Below are positions 26,119 to 39,114 of a DNA stretch of 64,000 nt, piece after piece. The notes under the pieces are model-generated. The model made no database searches. It was not told where the DNA came from and saw only the letters and a list, made by a program, of their open reading frames with translations. The DNA is from a candidate division WOR-3 bacterium (lineage in GTDB: Bacteria > SDB-A), in assembly GCA_016926475.1 (NCBI GenBank), contig JAFGON010000073.1, forward strand, positions 19,909 through 83,908. Reading direction: 5' to 3'. The first letter of the stretch is position 1. Each line of letters begins with the position of its first letter. Made by a program: the position numbers and the translations under genes.

Positions 26119-28302
26119 ATGCGATTTAAACCAGTGAAAAAAGAAACTTTTGCGCTATTTTCTCTTGCGGGAATTTTCACTCTCGTAGGCGTTTTGTATT
26201 TGCTTCAAATCTCAAAAAAACCATTTTTCGGTTATTACCTCGGCGATTCGATGTATTTCGACAAATACGCCCGGGCGATCGCTCAAGGAGACATTTTCGG
26301 AAATGAAGTCTTTCACAAAGCTCCTTTTTATCAGTATTTTTTAGGTCTCATCTACGCAGTCTTCGACTGGACTCCTTTCATGCCGAGACTTATACAGATT
26401 TTTTTAAATTCGATATCTTCGATATTCGTTTTTTTCATCGCGAAAAATATTTTCGGTAAAAAAACCGCCTGGACATCTTTTTTCTTCGTCTCATTGAACG
26501 GAGTGCTGATTTACTTTTCAGGCGAAATACTCATGCCGACTCTACTGACTTTTCTAATCCTATTTTCTATTTATCTTTTTCTCCGAACTCATAGATCCGG
26601 ATCTTCGGTTTTATACTTTTTTACAGGTTTTGCTTTCGGCCTCGCATCTATAACGAGGCCCAACTTTCTAGCCGCGGCGACGGTTCTAATAGCCGTTTCT
26701 GTGATACGGGGCAAGAAGACTCTTATCAAAAAAAACCTGCTCTTGATCTTCGGGTTGATAATTCCGATAATTCCAGTCACTCTCAGTAATTTCTTTGCGG
26801 GTAAAGATTTCGTTCCTATATCCTCCCAGGGCGGAGTTATTTTTTACATCGGCAACAACAGACTTTCAGACGGAATGACCGCGGTTATACCCGGAGCCGG
26901 AGACGATTGGGACGAAATAGCCCTAGCCGAAAGAGAGACCGGAAGAACAATGAAACCTTTCGAAGCCTCAGGTTTTTGGTCTAATAAAACATTCAAGGAA
27001 ATTGGAGAAAATCCGGTATTTTTCATAGTTCTGATTTTAAAAAAAACCGCGTATTTTTTTTACGGTTTCGAAATTCCCAACAACAAAAACATATACCTCG
27101 CTACCCGGGGAACATTTCTGTCATTTTTTGTAAAAAAGATCCCCCTGCCCATGGGTTGGAGCCTTTTTATACCTTCAGGAATACTGCTTCCTCTTGGATT
27201 GTCCGGAATGATAGTTTCCCTCCGGAACCGTAAAGCGCTGCCTCTTGTTCTCACTGTTTTATCTTATGCAGTTTCGATAATCGTATTTTTCGTCTTCAGC
27301 AGACTAAGGGCTCCTCTTTTGCCGCTGTTTTCTATTTTCGCCGCTTTCTTCACCGTTAAAATTTATCAAGAGCTGAAGAATAAGAGGTTTTTAGCCTTTT
27401 CGTTGCCCCTTTTTTTGATACTTTTCCTGTTTTCAAACTACGAATGGATAAAATCCGACTTTTCATCGCAGGCAATGCACCACTTCAACTTGGGTTTGAA
27501 ACACCTCAACAAATCCGACCTCGGAAAAGCCTCCCTTGAATTTCAAACCTGCCTGAGGTTGAACCCCGTCTACCCCAGAGCTAATTTGAACTTGGGGTTG
27601 ATCTCCCAAAGATGCGGAGACCTCAACTCGGCTAAATACTTTTACGAGCGCGAAAAATCCCTCCATCCTGAAGAGTTCAGGGTTTACAACAATTTAGCGG
27701 TCGTGAATTCTCTCGAAGGTCAAGATTCCCTAGCCATTGAAAATTGGAAAAGGGCTATACGGATCAACCCTCGATACACACAAGCGCGCATAAATCTCGC
27801 CATAAAGTATGAATACTTCGGATTTCAAGATTCGGCGATTATACAATACAACCAAATTCTCGAATACGACAGAAAATCAATATCTGCCCTGTTGGGCAGG
27901 GCGAGAATCCATCACGCTAGCGGCAGATTACAGGAATCAGCGAACGACTATGAAAATGCGATAGCAATCGACGCGGGTAATTACGAGGGCTATTTCAATT
28001 ATTCACTTTTGCTGTCACAAAACAACAATTACGATTCCGCACTGACTCTTCTCATGAAATCCACCCAATTAAATCCTGATTTTGCTCCCGCATACAACAA
28101 TATCGGACTGTGTTTTTACTACAAAGGAGATTTTGAAAACGCTTTATACTATCTAAAAAAAGCAGTTTCTCTCGACTATGAGTCAATCCAGAGCCACCTC
28201 GCCCTCGCGCTTGTATATGAAGCTATTGGTCAAACTGAAAAAGCTGTTTCAGAGAGAAGAATCGCCTCATCTCTTTCGGAAGAGATTAAACAAGACCTTT
28301 AA
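26119..28302 (+). CDS. Polytopic membrane glycosyltransferase-like protein with C-terminal TPRs
   Basis: 727 residues. The N-terminal two-thirds has about ten to twelve hydrophobic segments with loop features of the GT-C (PMT/ArnT-like) superfamily: an early GDSMYFDKYARAIAQGDIFG loop with acidic residues after the first membrane span, and KAPFYQYFLGLIY. Such enzymes transfer sugars from lipid carriers on the outer face of the membrane. The C-terminal third (~455-725) holds around seven TPRs. The ATG at 26119 has GGAG five nucleotides upstream; the in-frame GTG at 26113 overlaps that site and is rejected. Glycosyltransferase activity is inferred. Confidence 0.7.
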   Translation: MRFKPVKKETFALFSLAGIFTLVGVLYLLQISKKPFFGYYLGDSMYFDKYARAIAQGDIFGNEVFHKAPFYQYFLGLIYAVFDWTPFMPRLIQIFLNSISSIFVFFIAKNIFGKKTAWTSFFFVSLNGVLIYFSGEILMPTLLTFLILFSIYLFLRTHRSGSSVLYFFTGFAFGLASITRPNFLAAATVLIAVSVIRGKKTLIKKNLLLIFGLIIPIIPVTLSNFFAGKDFVPISSQGGVIFYIGNNRLSDGMTAVIPGAGDDWDEIALAERETGRTMKPFEASGFWSNKTFKEIGENPVFFIVLILKKTAYFFYGFEIPNNKNIYLATRGTFLSFFVKKIPLPMGWSLFIPSGILLPLGLSGMIVSLRNRKALPLVLTVLSYAVSIIVFFVFSRLRAPLLPLFSIFAAFFTVKIYQELKNKRFLAFSLPLFLILFLFSNYEWIKSDFSSQAMHHFNLGLKHLNKSDLGKASLEFQTCLRLNPVYPRANLNLGLISQRCGDLNSAKYFYEREKSLHPEEFRVYNNLAVVNSLEGQDSLAIENWKRAIRINPRYTQARINLAIKYEYFGFQDSAIIQYNQILEYDRKSISALLGRARIHHASGRLQESANDYENAIAIDAGNYEGYFNYSLLLSQNNNYDSALTLLMKSTQLNPDFAPAYNNIGLCFYYKGDFENALYYLKKAVSLDYESIQSHLALALVYEAIGQTEKAVSERRIASSLSEEIKQDL

Positions 28303-28407
28303 TTTGATGTTTTTTAAAGTCCAATTGACCTAAATTGTTTTTTGAAGTATTATAGGGTTCATCGGTCCCTAAAGAATCGCGCAAAATATCAAAACTTTCA
28401 AGGAGGA

Positions 28408-29364
28408 ATGTTGAAGAGAATTCTCGTAACTGGTTCTGCAGGACAAATCGGCTCTGAATTGACTATGTATCTCAGAGGTAGATACGGTTCTGAAGGTATC
28501 GTCGCTGGAATACACAGAACTCAACCCTCTGAAAAAATAATTCAATCCGGTCCGGTCGAAAAAGTTGACTGCAGAGATTATAAAGCTCTCACTGAAATCG
28601 TTGAAAAGCACAAAATAGAAGTCATATACCATCTCGCGGCGATTCTCTCAGCGACAGGGGAACAAAATCCTCAGCTCGCGTGGGATATCAACATGAATGG
28701 ACTATACAATGTCTTGGAAATAGCCAGAGAAAAAAAATGCGCTGTATTCGTTCCCAGTTCAATAGCCGCTTTCGGGCCTGAGACCCCGAAAGACAAGACC
28801 CCTCAGGACACTATTCAGAGAGTTTCCACTATGTACGGAGTGACCAAAGTCGCCGGAGAACTCCTGAGCGACTACTATTTTAATAGATTTGGAGTCGACA
28901 CGAGAGGGTTGAGATACCCCGGCATAATTTCCTATGAAACCCCTCCCGGAGGGGGTACGACGGACTACGCCGTTGAGATTTTCTACGAAGCTATAAAGAA
29001 GGGAAAATACGGCTGTTTTCTCAAATCCGACACAATGCTCGACATGATGTACATGCCCGACTGCCTTAAGTCTACAGTTGAATTGATGGAAGCCGACCCT
29101 TCAAAACTAAAACACAGAAATGCTTTCAATGTCACTGCCTTCAGCTGCACTCCGGAACTCCTCGCTGAAGAGATTAAAAAACATATACCGGAATTTTCCA
29201 TATATTACGAAATCGACGAAGTTAAACAGTCGATAGCCAACTCTTGGCCAAACAGTTTAGACGACAGCGCGGCGAGGGATGAATGGGGTTGGAAACCTGA
29301 TTACACGCTTTCAGCGATGACAAAAGATATGCTGGAAAAACTCTCAAAAAAGATCAACGGATGA
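28408..29364 (+). CDS. tdh: L-threonine 3-dehydrogenase, short-chain (epimerase-like) type
   Basis: Oxidises L-threonine to 2-amino-3-ketobutyrate with NAD+. About 318 residues of extended short-chain dehydrogenase fold: nucleotide loop GSAGQIG, active site MYGVTKVAGE (Tyr and Lys) and the family-specific loop TPPGGGTTDYAVEIFYEA found in the non-zinc threonine dehydrogenases of Bacteroidota and eukaryotes. Followed after 13 nt by kbl, the enzyme for the next step. AGGAGG ends one nucleotide before the ATG at 28408 and four before a TTG at 28411, so the TTG may be the true start; the upstream start at 28342 is rejected. Confidence 0.88.
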   Translation: MLKRILVTGSAGQIGSELTMYLRGRYGSEGIVAGIHRTQPSEKIIQSGPVEKVDCRDYKALTEIVEKHKIEVIYHLAAILSATGEQNPQLAWDINMNGLYNVLEIAREKKCAVFVPSSIAAFGPETPKDKTPQDTIQRVSTMYGVTKVAGELLSDYYFNRFGVDTRGLRYPGIISYETPPGGGTTDYAVEIFYEAIKKGKYGCFLKSDTMLDMMYMPDCLKSTVELMEADPSKLKHRNAFNVTAFSCTPELLAEEIKKHIPEFSIYYEIDEVKQSIANSWPNSLDDSAARDEWGWKPDYTLSAMTKDMLEKLSKKING

Positions 29365-29377
29365 CAGGAGGTCAGTT

Positions 29378-30610
29378 ATGCCGGTAAATAAACTTGAAAA
29401 TGTCCTCGCTTCCTCTTTAGCGGACCTGAAGAAAAAAGGTACCGCGAAAGGAAAAGAATTCATCATAGAAAAAATCATCAAGCCACAGGGGGAAAAGGGT
29501 CCTCGGTATTTTCTGAAAGGTTTTGAGGAAAAAGAATACATCAAGATGAATTCGAATTCATACCTCGGTATGTCTTTGAGACCGGAAGTCGTTGAAGCCG
29601 AAGAAAAAGCTGTCAGTGAATACGGAGTAGGACCAGGCGCTGTCAGATTTATCAGCGGAACACATAAACCGCACAGAGATTTGGAAAAAATGCTCGCCAA
29701 GTTTCATGGAAGAGAAGACGCGATGATATTCAGCGCCGCTTATGTAACTGTACTGAGCACAATATCTGCTCTTGCTTCACCTGAAACAGTAATAATAAGC
29801 GACGAATTGAACCATAACTGCATAATTAATGCGGTCAAACTTTCAAGACCGAAAGCCAAGACCATATACAAACACAACGACGTATCCGATCTGGAGGAAA
29901 AAATCAAGAGTTTTGTCGGCAAAGCTTCCCGGATACTGATAATAACCGACGGCATCTTCAGCATGAGAGGCGACTACGCGCCTCTGGACAAGATCACGCA
30001 AATCATAAAAAAATACGATTCCAATTTCGACGAAAACATAATTTTAATAGTTGACGATTCCCATGGAGTGGGCGCTTTTGGCAAAACAGGAAGAGGGACA
30101 GAAGAATACACGAATTCCGGAAAGATCGATATTTTAATTGGAACTCTAGGCAAAGCCTTCGGCGTAAATGGCGGTTACGTCACCGCGGATGAGACGATAA
30201 TCAACTTTTTAAGGGAATCTTCACCCATGTATATCTATTCCAACCCGATCACTACTTCCGAAGCCGCGTCGGTTATAAAAGTTTTGGAGATTATAAACAG
30301 CGAAAAAGGCGCAGAAATATTAGAACACCTGAGAAGCATGACGAAAAAATTCGAAAAAGGCCTTCTGGATCTCGGTTTTGAAATTATCGTCAGCGACCAT
30401 CCAATCGTTCCTGTTCTCGTAAGAAACACCGAAAAAACGGCTGATCTCGTCAAATTCCTTGTGGAAAACGGAGTTCTGGCGACAGGACTTAATTACCCGG
30501 TTGTCCCGAAAGGAGACGAAACGATTAGGTTTCAAGTAAACGCTGATCACACTCCTCACGACATTGATTGCGTAATTGAAGTTCTGAAAAAATACAAAGA
30601 AAAAAAATAA
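29378..30610 (+). CDS. kbl: 2-amino-3-ketobutyrate CoA ligase (glycine C-acetyltransferase)
   Basis: PLP-dependent alpha-oxoamine synthase that cleaves 2-amino-3-ketobutyrate with CoA to glycine and acetyl-CoA. 410 residues. Visible are GTHKPHRDLE, the Asp-His pair VDDSHGVGAFG and the Schiff-base Lys in GTLGKAFG. AGGAGG sits before the ATG. The family also holds 8-amino-7-oxononanoate synthase (BioF); adjacency to tdh decides for Kbl. The N-terminal ~50 residues extend beyond the usual Kbl start. A terminator follows directly. Confidence 0.88.
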   Translation: MPVNKLENVLASSLADLKKKGTAKGKEFIIEKIIKPQGEKGPRYFLKGFEEKEYIKMNSNSYLGMSLRPEVVEAEEKAVSEYGVGPGAVRFISGTHKPHRDLEKMLAKFHGREDAMIFSAAYVTVLSTISALASPETVIISDELNHNCIINAVKLSRPKAKTIYKHNDVSDLEEKIKSFVGKASRILIITDGIFSMRGDYAPLDKITQIIKKYDSNFDENIILIVDDSHGVGAFGKTGRGTEEYTNSGKIDILIGTLGKAFGVNGGYVTADETIINFLRESSPMYIYSNPITTSEAASVIKVLEIINSEKGAEILEHLRSMTKKFEKGLLDLGFEIIVSDHPIVPVLVRNTEKTADLVKFLVENGVLATGLNYPVVPKGDETIRFQVNADHTPHDIDCVIEVLKKYKEKK

Positions 30611-30612
30611 AG

Positions 30613-30640
30613 AAGGGGATTTCTCCCTTTTAATTTTTTT
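30613..30640 (+). terminator. Rho-independent terminator after kbl
   Basis: Stem AAGGG/CCCTT with a short loop, followed by a T-rich tract, three nucleotides after the kbl stop. It ends the tdh-kbl unit. Confidence 0.6.
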
Positions 30641-30728
30641 TTAACAAGTTCACGGATTAGGAGAGAGGACCTCTCCTCTAGTATAATTAACAAGCTTTCG
30701 GATTAGGGGAGATTCTCTCCCCTCTAAT
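30641..30728. repeat. Two tandem hairpin repeats between convergent operons
   Basis: Two related units start at 30641 and 30687 (46-nt period). Each begins TTAACAAG, then a variable tetranucleotide, CGGATTAGG, and a hairpin. The first stem is AGGAGAG/CTCTCCT (30659-30677); the second is AGGGGAGA/TCTCCCCT (30705-30723), extended outward by GATTAG/CTAATC with a 2-nt bulge. The second hairpin runs into the stop codon of the minus-strand 5S-like gene and can terminate in that direction. Confidence 0.6.
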
Positions 30729-32211
30729 CTTCGTATGCATCGTAGGTGTAATGGCCTACTTCGGTCACTCCTACTTCGTAATCCTCCCCGTCTACGCTAA
30801 TGACAAACTTTCTTGAAGGATGGTTTTGAGGGATAAAAATGTCTCTTGCGTCTTTTTCCTGTTTGTCTTTCTGTTTCATTGGATCTTTTCTAAATTCAAA
30901 GAAATCCCTCGCGGGTTGAGGGAAAAGAGCGTATGACAATATATCTTCTTCATCTTGGGTTAAATCTTTTATTTCATCCTTCATCTTATCCCATTCTTTG
31001 CCGATAGTGTCTGCTGGTCTTCCGATAATGACTTTTTCGTCGCCAATTGCGAGTTTCATTATTTTTTTGTCGATTGGAGCAGGCGTTCTGCCGTACAAGC
31101 CTTTGCAGAGATCTTTGACCTCTTTTATCACGACTTTGTACCTCTCACCCAGAAGAACGTTCATAGCCGCCTGGGTTCCTACAATCTGACTCGTCGGAGT
31201 GACCAGTGGAACCCATCCGAGCTCTTCTCTCACTTTTGGAATCTCCTTGAGTACATCTTCAAACTTATCCATAGCATCCTGTTTTTCAAGTTGGCTGACG
31301 AGGTTCGAAAACATGCCTCCCGGAACCTGGTATATGAGAGCTCTCACGTCGACTCTCTCCGCGAGATCAATCCAGTAATTTGAATACTTTTCTCTTATGG
31401 AATTGAAAAAAGATATCAGTTCAGGAAAGTATTTGTCTTTTATACTCGTGGGATTGTCCGTCTCTCTGAGCGCTTCGACGATACTTTCAGTTGTAGGCTG
31501 CGAAGTTCCTTGCGAGAGAGGGGATATTGCAGTGTCGAGATGATCCACTCCGGCTTGAGCCGCGGCGTAATAACTTATCGGGGCAAGACCGGCGCTGCAA
31601 TGGCTGTGAAGACAAACCGGGAGTTTTATCTCTTTTTTCATCTTTGAGACAAGATTGAAAGCGGCGACCGGAGATATCAAACCCGCCATGTCTTTTATTG
31701 TTATGATATCAACTCCCAGGTCTTTTAGTTTTTTCCCGACATCAACAAAAGTATCAAGAGTGTGAACGGGACTTATGGTGTAATTTACCGCTCCTTGAAC
31801 TATCGCCCCGCATTTTTTAGCCGTTTCTATGGACTTTTCCATGTTTCTGACGTCGTTTAAAGCGTCGAATATCCTGAAGACATCTATACCGAGGTCGAAC
31901 GCTTTCTTCACGAACCTTTCGAGAATATCATCACCGTAATGCCTGTATCCCACGAGGTTCTGACCTCTCAAAAGCATTTGAAGGTGGGTTTTTTTCACTC
32001 TTTTTTTAAATTCTCTTATTCTGTCCCATGGGCTCTGCTTTAGGTATCTAAGAGCTGTGTCAAAAGTTGCCCCTCCCCACATTTCAAAAGACCAATAACC
32101 CATTTGATCCATTTTTTCGAGAATTGGAATCATATCCTCAGTTCTGAAACGAGTCGCCATCAAAGACTGATGAGCGTCCCTGAATACAGTCTCAGTTATT
32201 TTAACCGACAT
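30724..32211 (-). CDS. Biotin-dependent carboxyltransferase, 5S/OadA/PycB type
   Basis: 495-residue carboxyltransferase that moves CO2 between carboxybiotin and pyruvate/oxaloacetate. N-terminal TIM barrel of the PYC_OADA family: TETVFRDAHQSLMATRFRTE (metal Asp), FRIFDALND and the carbamylatable Lys in ITIKDMAGL. No biotin domain is fused. Together with the separate biotin carrier and the 12S-like subunit upstream, this matches the 5S subunit of propionibacterial transcarboxylase better than oxaloacetate decarboxylase, for which no OadB membrane subunit is seen. GGAG lies five nucleotides before the ATG at 32211. Confidence 0.85.
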   Translation of the reverse strand: MSVKITETVFRDAHQSLMATRFRTEDMIPILEKMDQMGYWSFEMWGGATFDTALRYLKQSPWDRIREFKKRVKKTHLQMLLRGQNLVGYRHYGDDILERFVKKAFDLGIDVFRIFDALNDVRNMEKSIETAKKCGAIVQGAVNYTISPVHTLDTFVDVGKKLKDLGVDIITIKDMAGLISPVAAFNLVSKMKKEIKLPVCLHSHCSAGLAPISYYAAAQAGVDHLDTAISPLSQGTSQPTTESIVEALRETDNPTSIKDKYFPELISFFNSIREKYSNYWIDLAERVDVRALIYQVPGGMFSNLVSQLEKQDAMDKFEDVLKEIPKVREELGWVPLVTPTSQIVGTQAAMNVLLGERYKVVIKEVKDLCKGLYGRTPAPIDKKIMKLAIGDEKVIIGRPADTIGKEWDKMKDEIKDLTQDEEDILSYALFPQPARDFFEFRKDPMKQKDKQEKDARDIFIPQNHPSRKFVISVDGEDYEVGVTEVGHYTYDAYED

Positions 32212-32213
32212 TT

Positions 32214-32621
32214 TCACTCCAGTCCGATCAAAGGTTCACCCGCTGTCACGCTCTGTCCTTTTGAACAAAATATTTCTGACACTTTCCCGTCAGCGGTGGC
32301 GTTGATAGCCGTTTCCATTTTCATCGCCTCAAGTTTTAAAAGAAGATCTCCTGTTTTCACATCGTCGCCTATTTTGACGTCTATTGACAGCACGGTTCCC
32401 GACATCGGCGCGGTCACTTCTTTTCCACCGCTAACACCCGCACTTTTTGTTTTTTGTCCGGCATCTTTTAACACGATTTCTCTCGGTGCGATCTGTGAAG
32501 GAGGAGGGATGTAAGGTTTGTTGACCTGTCCCGCCATTCTCAATATTTCCGGAGAAGTAATTTCCTCGACTTCAACTTCATATTTTTTCCCTTTGAATTT
32601 TATTTCGTATTTTCTCTTCAT
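32214..32621 (-). CDS. Biotin carboxyl carrier protein (1.3S-like)
   Basis: 135-residue carrier whose C-terminal ~75 residues form a biotinyl/lipoyl domain with the biotinylated Lys in EAMKMET; a Pro/Ala-rich linker precedes it. Carries carboxybiotin between the 12S-like and 5S-like subunits in the cytosol. The ATG at 32621 overlaps the stop of the 64-residue upstream gene (ATGA); the longer in-frame start at 32687 would lie inside that gene and add non-homologous residues. Confidence 0.88.
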   Translation of the reverse strand: MKRKYEIKFKGKKYEVEVEEITSPEILRMAGQVNKPYIPPPSQIAPREIVLKDAGQKTKSAGVSGGKEVTAPMSGTVLSIDVKIGDDVKTGDLLLKLEAMKMETAINATADGKVSEIFCSKGQSVTAGEPLIGLE

Positions 32622-32812
32622 TTCTTCCACCCTCTCTTGAATGAAGATTTCTGGTTCATTACAATTTGACGCCGCGTTATTCCCCAAAGGTTTATGTCGC
32701 TCGTGTGAACAGGTTTAATGGAGAGAATTTTGCAACCAACCCTTTCGTTTTTAAAATACTCGGAAAGTGCGGCAAAAATCAAAACTATTTTTTCTTCCGT
32801 CAATTCACTCAT
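32618..32812 (-). CDS. Small (64-residue) protein of the biotin carboxylase/transcarboxylase cluster
   Basis: Starts MSELTEEKIVLIFAAL; an amphipathic N-terminal helix, a central basic strand region and a C-terminal segment NLWGITRRQIVMNQK. The W-x-x-x-x-R-Q pattern with a following basic tail recalls small soluble proteins encoded between carboxyltransferase and biotin carrier genes in other genomes. There is no membrane segment, which separates it from OadG/MmdD gamma subunits. GAGGAG lies before the ATG and the stop overlaps the biotin carrier start, so it is a genuine, co-translated gene. An assembly or epsilon-like role is inferred. Confidence 0.75.
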   Translation of the reverse strand: MSELTEEKIVLIFAALSEYFKNERVGCKILSIKPVHTSDINLWGITRRQIVMNQKSSFKRGWKK

Positions 32813-32822
32813 TTTATCTCCT

Positions 32823-34376
32823 CTAAAGGGGCATATTGTCATGCTTTTTGGCCGGCAGAGAATCTTGTTTGGTCACGAGAATCGAAAGCGCACTTGCCAA
32901 CCTCATCCTGGTTTCCTCTGGAAGTATTACCATATCGACCAATCCCCTCTTGGCAGCTTCATAAGGGTTGGTGGTAGTGTTCGTGTACTCGTCTATCAGT
33001 TCTTTTCTCTTTTTAACAGGGTCCGCAGTGGCTTGAATCGCTTTGTTGAATATGATGTCAACTGCGCCATCGGCTCCCATCACCGCAATTTCAGCTTGAG
33101 GCCAAGCCATGACGAAATCAGCTCCGAGGTCTTTGTTGCACATCGCAACAGAAGCGCCTCCATATGATTTTCTCAGGGTTATGTTAATTTTAGGAACCGT
33201 CGCCTCGGAATAAGCGTAAAGGAGTTTGGCTCCATGCCTGATTATACCGCCAAATTCCTGTGTTTTACCGGGTAGAAAACCCGGAGTGTCGACAAAAGTG
33301 ACGATTGGAATGTTGAAAGCATCGCAAAATCTTATGAACCTCGCTGCTTTATCCGAAGAATTTATGTCGAGACAACCCGCCAGTACTTTGGGCTGATTGG
33401 CGACAATACCGATCGAAATGCCGGCTATCCTGGCAAAACCTATCACCATATTCTGAGCGTAAAGGGGTTGAACTTCAAAAAAATCTCCGTCATCGATTAT
33501 TTTTTTTATCACTTCAATGACGTCGTAGGATTGTTTGCCTTCGGTGGGGACGATATACCTCAGATCCATATCCATCCTGTTGATGTCGTCGCCTGAGTTG
33601 AAATAAGGCGGATCGTCAATGTTGTTGGAAGGTATGTAGGATATGAGCTTTTTAACCATTTCAAAACATTCTTCCTCGTTCTGAGCGATAAAATGACCGT
33701 TTCCGCTGATGGCGTTGTGAGTATACGCTCCTCCTAATTCTTCCGAAGATACATCTTCCGCCGTAACGGCTTTTATGACTTTGGGTCCGGTTATATACAT
33801 GTTGCTTACGCTGTCGACGAGAAAGACAAAGTCTGTCAGAGCCGGGCTGTAAACAGCTCCTCCGGCGCAAGGGCCAAGAATTACGCTTATCTGGGGAATT
33901 ACACCCGAGCTTCTGGAATTCCTGTAAAATATCTGCCCGTATCCATGTAGTGAATCCACTCCTTCCTGAATCCTCGCCCCGCCAGAATCATTTATTCCTA
34001 TTAGGGGAGCTCCCGTTTTAAGAGCCAGATCCTGAATCTTGGCGATTTTCAAAGCATGCATCTCTCCTAAGGCACCACCGAAAACCGTAAAATCCTGGGA
34101 AAAAACGTAAACGAGTCTCCCGTTTATGAAACCATAACCTGTGACAACTCCTTCTCCGGGAAGTTCTTTATCTCTCATTCCGAATTGCTCCGCTCTGTGG
34201 TGAACGAGCATGTCGGTTTCAATAAATGAACCTTTATCGAGGAGTAAAGAAATTCTCTCTCTCGCTGTTTTTTTGTTTTTAGCATGCTGCTTGACGGCTC
34301 TTTGCTCATCCAAATCGAGAACAATTTCTTTTCTGTCCACAAGCTCTTGAATGAGTTCGTTTATATTTTTCTTCAC
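32823..34376 (-). CDS. Acyl-CoA carboxyltransferase, propionyl/methylmalonyl-CoA type (12S-like)
   Basis: 517 residues with two crotonase-like halves. CoA and biotin-binding signatures include KKTARERISLLLDKGSF, GINDSGGARIQEGVDSLHGY, LGPCAGGAVYSPALTDF and FVDTPGFLPG with the second oxyanion region. These match PccB, MmdA and transcarboxylase 12S. With the biotin carrier and 5S-like partner downstream it most likely exchanges CO2 between methylmalonyl-CoA and carrier biotin. No biotin carboxylase gene is present. It follows gyrA by 11 nt. Confidence 0.87.
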   Translation of the reverse strand: MKKNINELIQELVDRKEIVLDLDEQRAVKQHAKNKKTARERISLLLDKGSFIETDMLVHHRAEQFGMRDKELPGEGVVTGYGFINGRLVYVFSQDFTVFGGALGEMHALKIAKIQDLALKTGAPLIGINDSGGARIQEGVDSLHGYGQIFYRNSRSSGVIPQISVILGPCAGGAVYSPALTDFVFLVDSVSNMYITGPKVIKAVTAEDVSSEELGGAYTHNAISGNGHFIAQNEEECFEMVKKLISYIPSNNIDDPPYFNSGDDINRMDMDLRYIVPTEGKQSYDVIEVIKKIIDDGDFFEVQPLYAQNMVIGFARIAGISIGIVANQPKVLAGCLDINSSDKAARFIRFCDAFNIPIVTFVDTPGFLPGKTQEFGGIIRHGAKLLYAYSEATVPKINITLRKSYGGASVAMCNKDLGADFVMAWPQAEIAVMGADGAVDIIFNKAIQATADPVKKRKELIDEYTNTTTNPYEAAKRGLVDMVILPEETRMRLASALSILVTKQDSLPAKKHDNMPL

Positions 34377-34387
34377 TCTACCCCCTT

Positions 34388-38766
<4,379 letters not shown>

Positions 38767-38769
38767 TTA

Positions 38770-39114
38770 TTAATTAAATCGAGCTTTCGGGTCGGTAAAT
38801 TTGATCTTTGAAATTTTTTTATTCTGAGGCAGTTTTTTGTTCAATTTTGTCATGATCTCTTCTTTGAGGAATTCCAGCTGCTGTCTCCATACTGGATTTT
38901 CAACCTCGACGGTCAGAACTCCTCCTTTTGTGAATAGCGGTTTTGTATGAAGGTTGATTGGCGGTCCGATGGTTTCGCTCCAAAGAACTCCGGCGACGCC
39001 CTCTTCGGATTTATCGAAAATATTGCCCAATACATCAGCGATTATATCATTTACCCACAGAGTTTTTCTATACCGGTTTTTATCGGTTTTTGACAATTTT
39101 TTTTGCATTTCCAT
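38770..39114 (-). CDS. dciA: DUF721 protein, DciA-like
   Basis: 114 residues of the DUF721 family. The C-terminal part holds LWSETIGPPINLHTKPLF, LTVEVENPVWRQQLEFLKEE and LNKKLPQNKKISKIKF, the typical KH-like core. DciA proteins assist loading of the replicative helicase in bacteria lacking DnaC/DnaI. Position between recF and gyrB is the classic genomic setting. It overlaps the 3' end of recF by 35 nt. Family call is good; the helicase role is by family. Confidence 0.8.
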   Translation of the reverse strand: MEMQKKLSKTDKNRYRKTLWVNDIIADVLGNIFDKSEEGVAGVLWSETIGPPINLHTKPLFTKGGVLTVEVENPVWRQQLEFLKEEIMTKLNKKLPQNKKISKIKFTDPKARFN

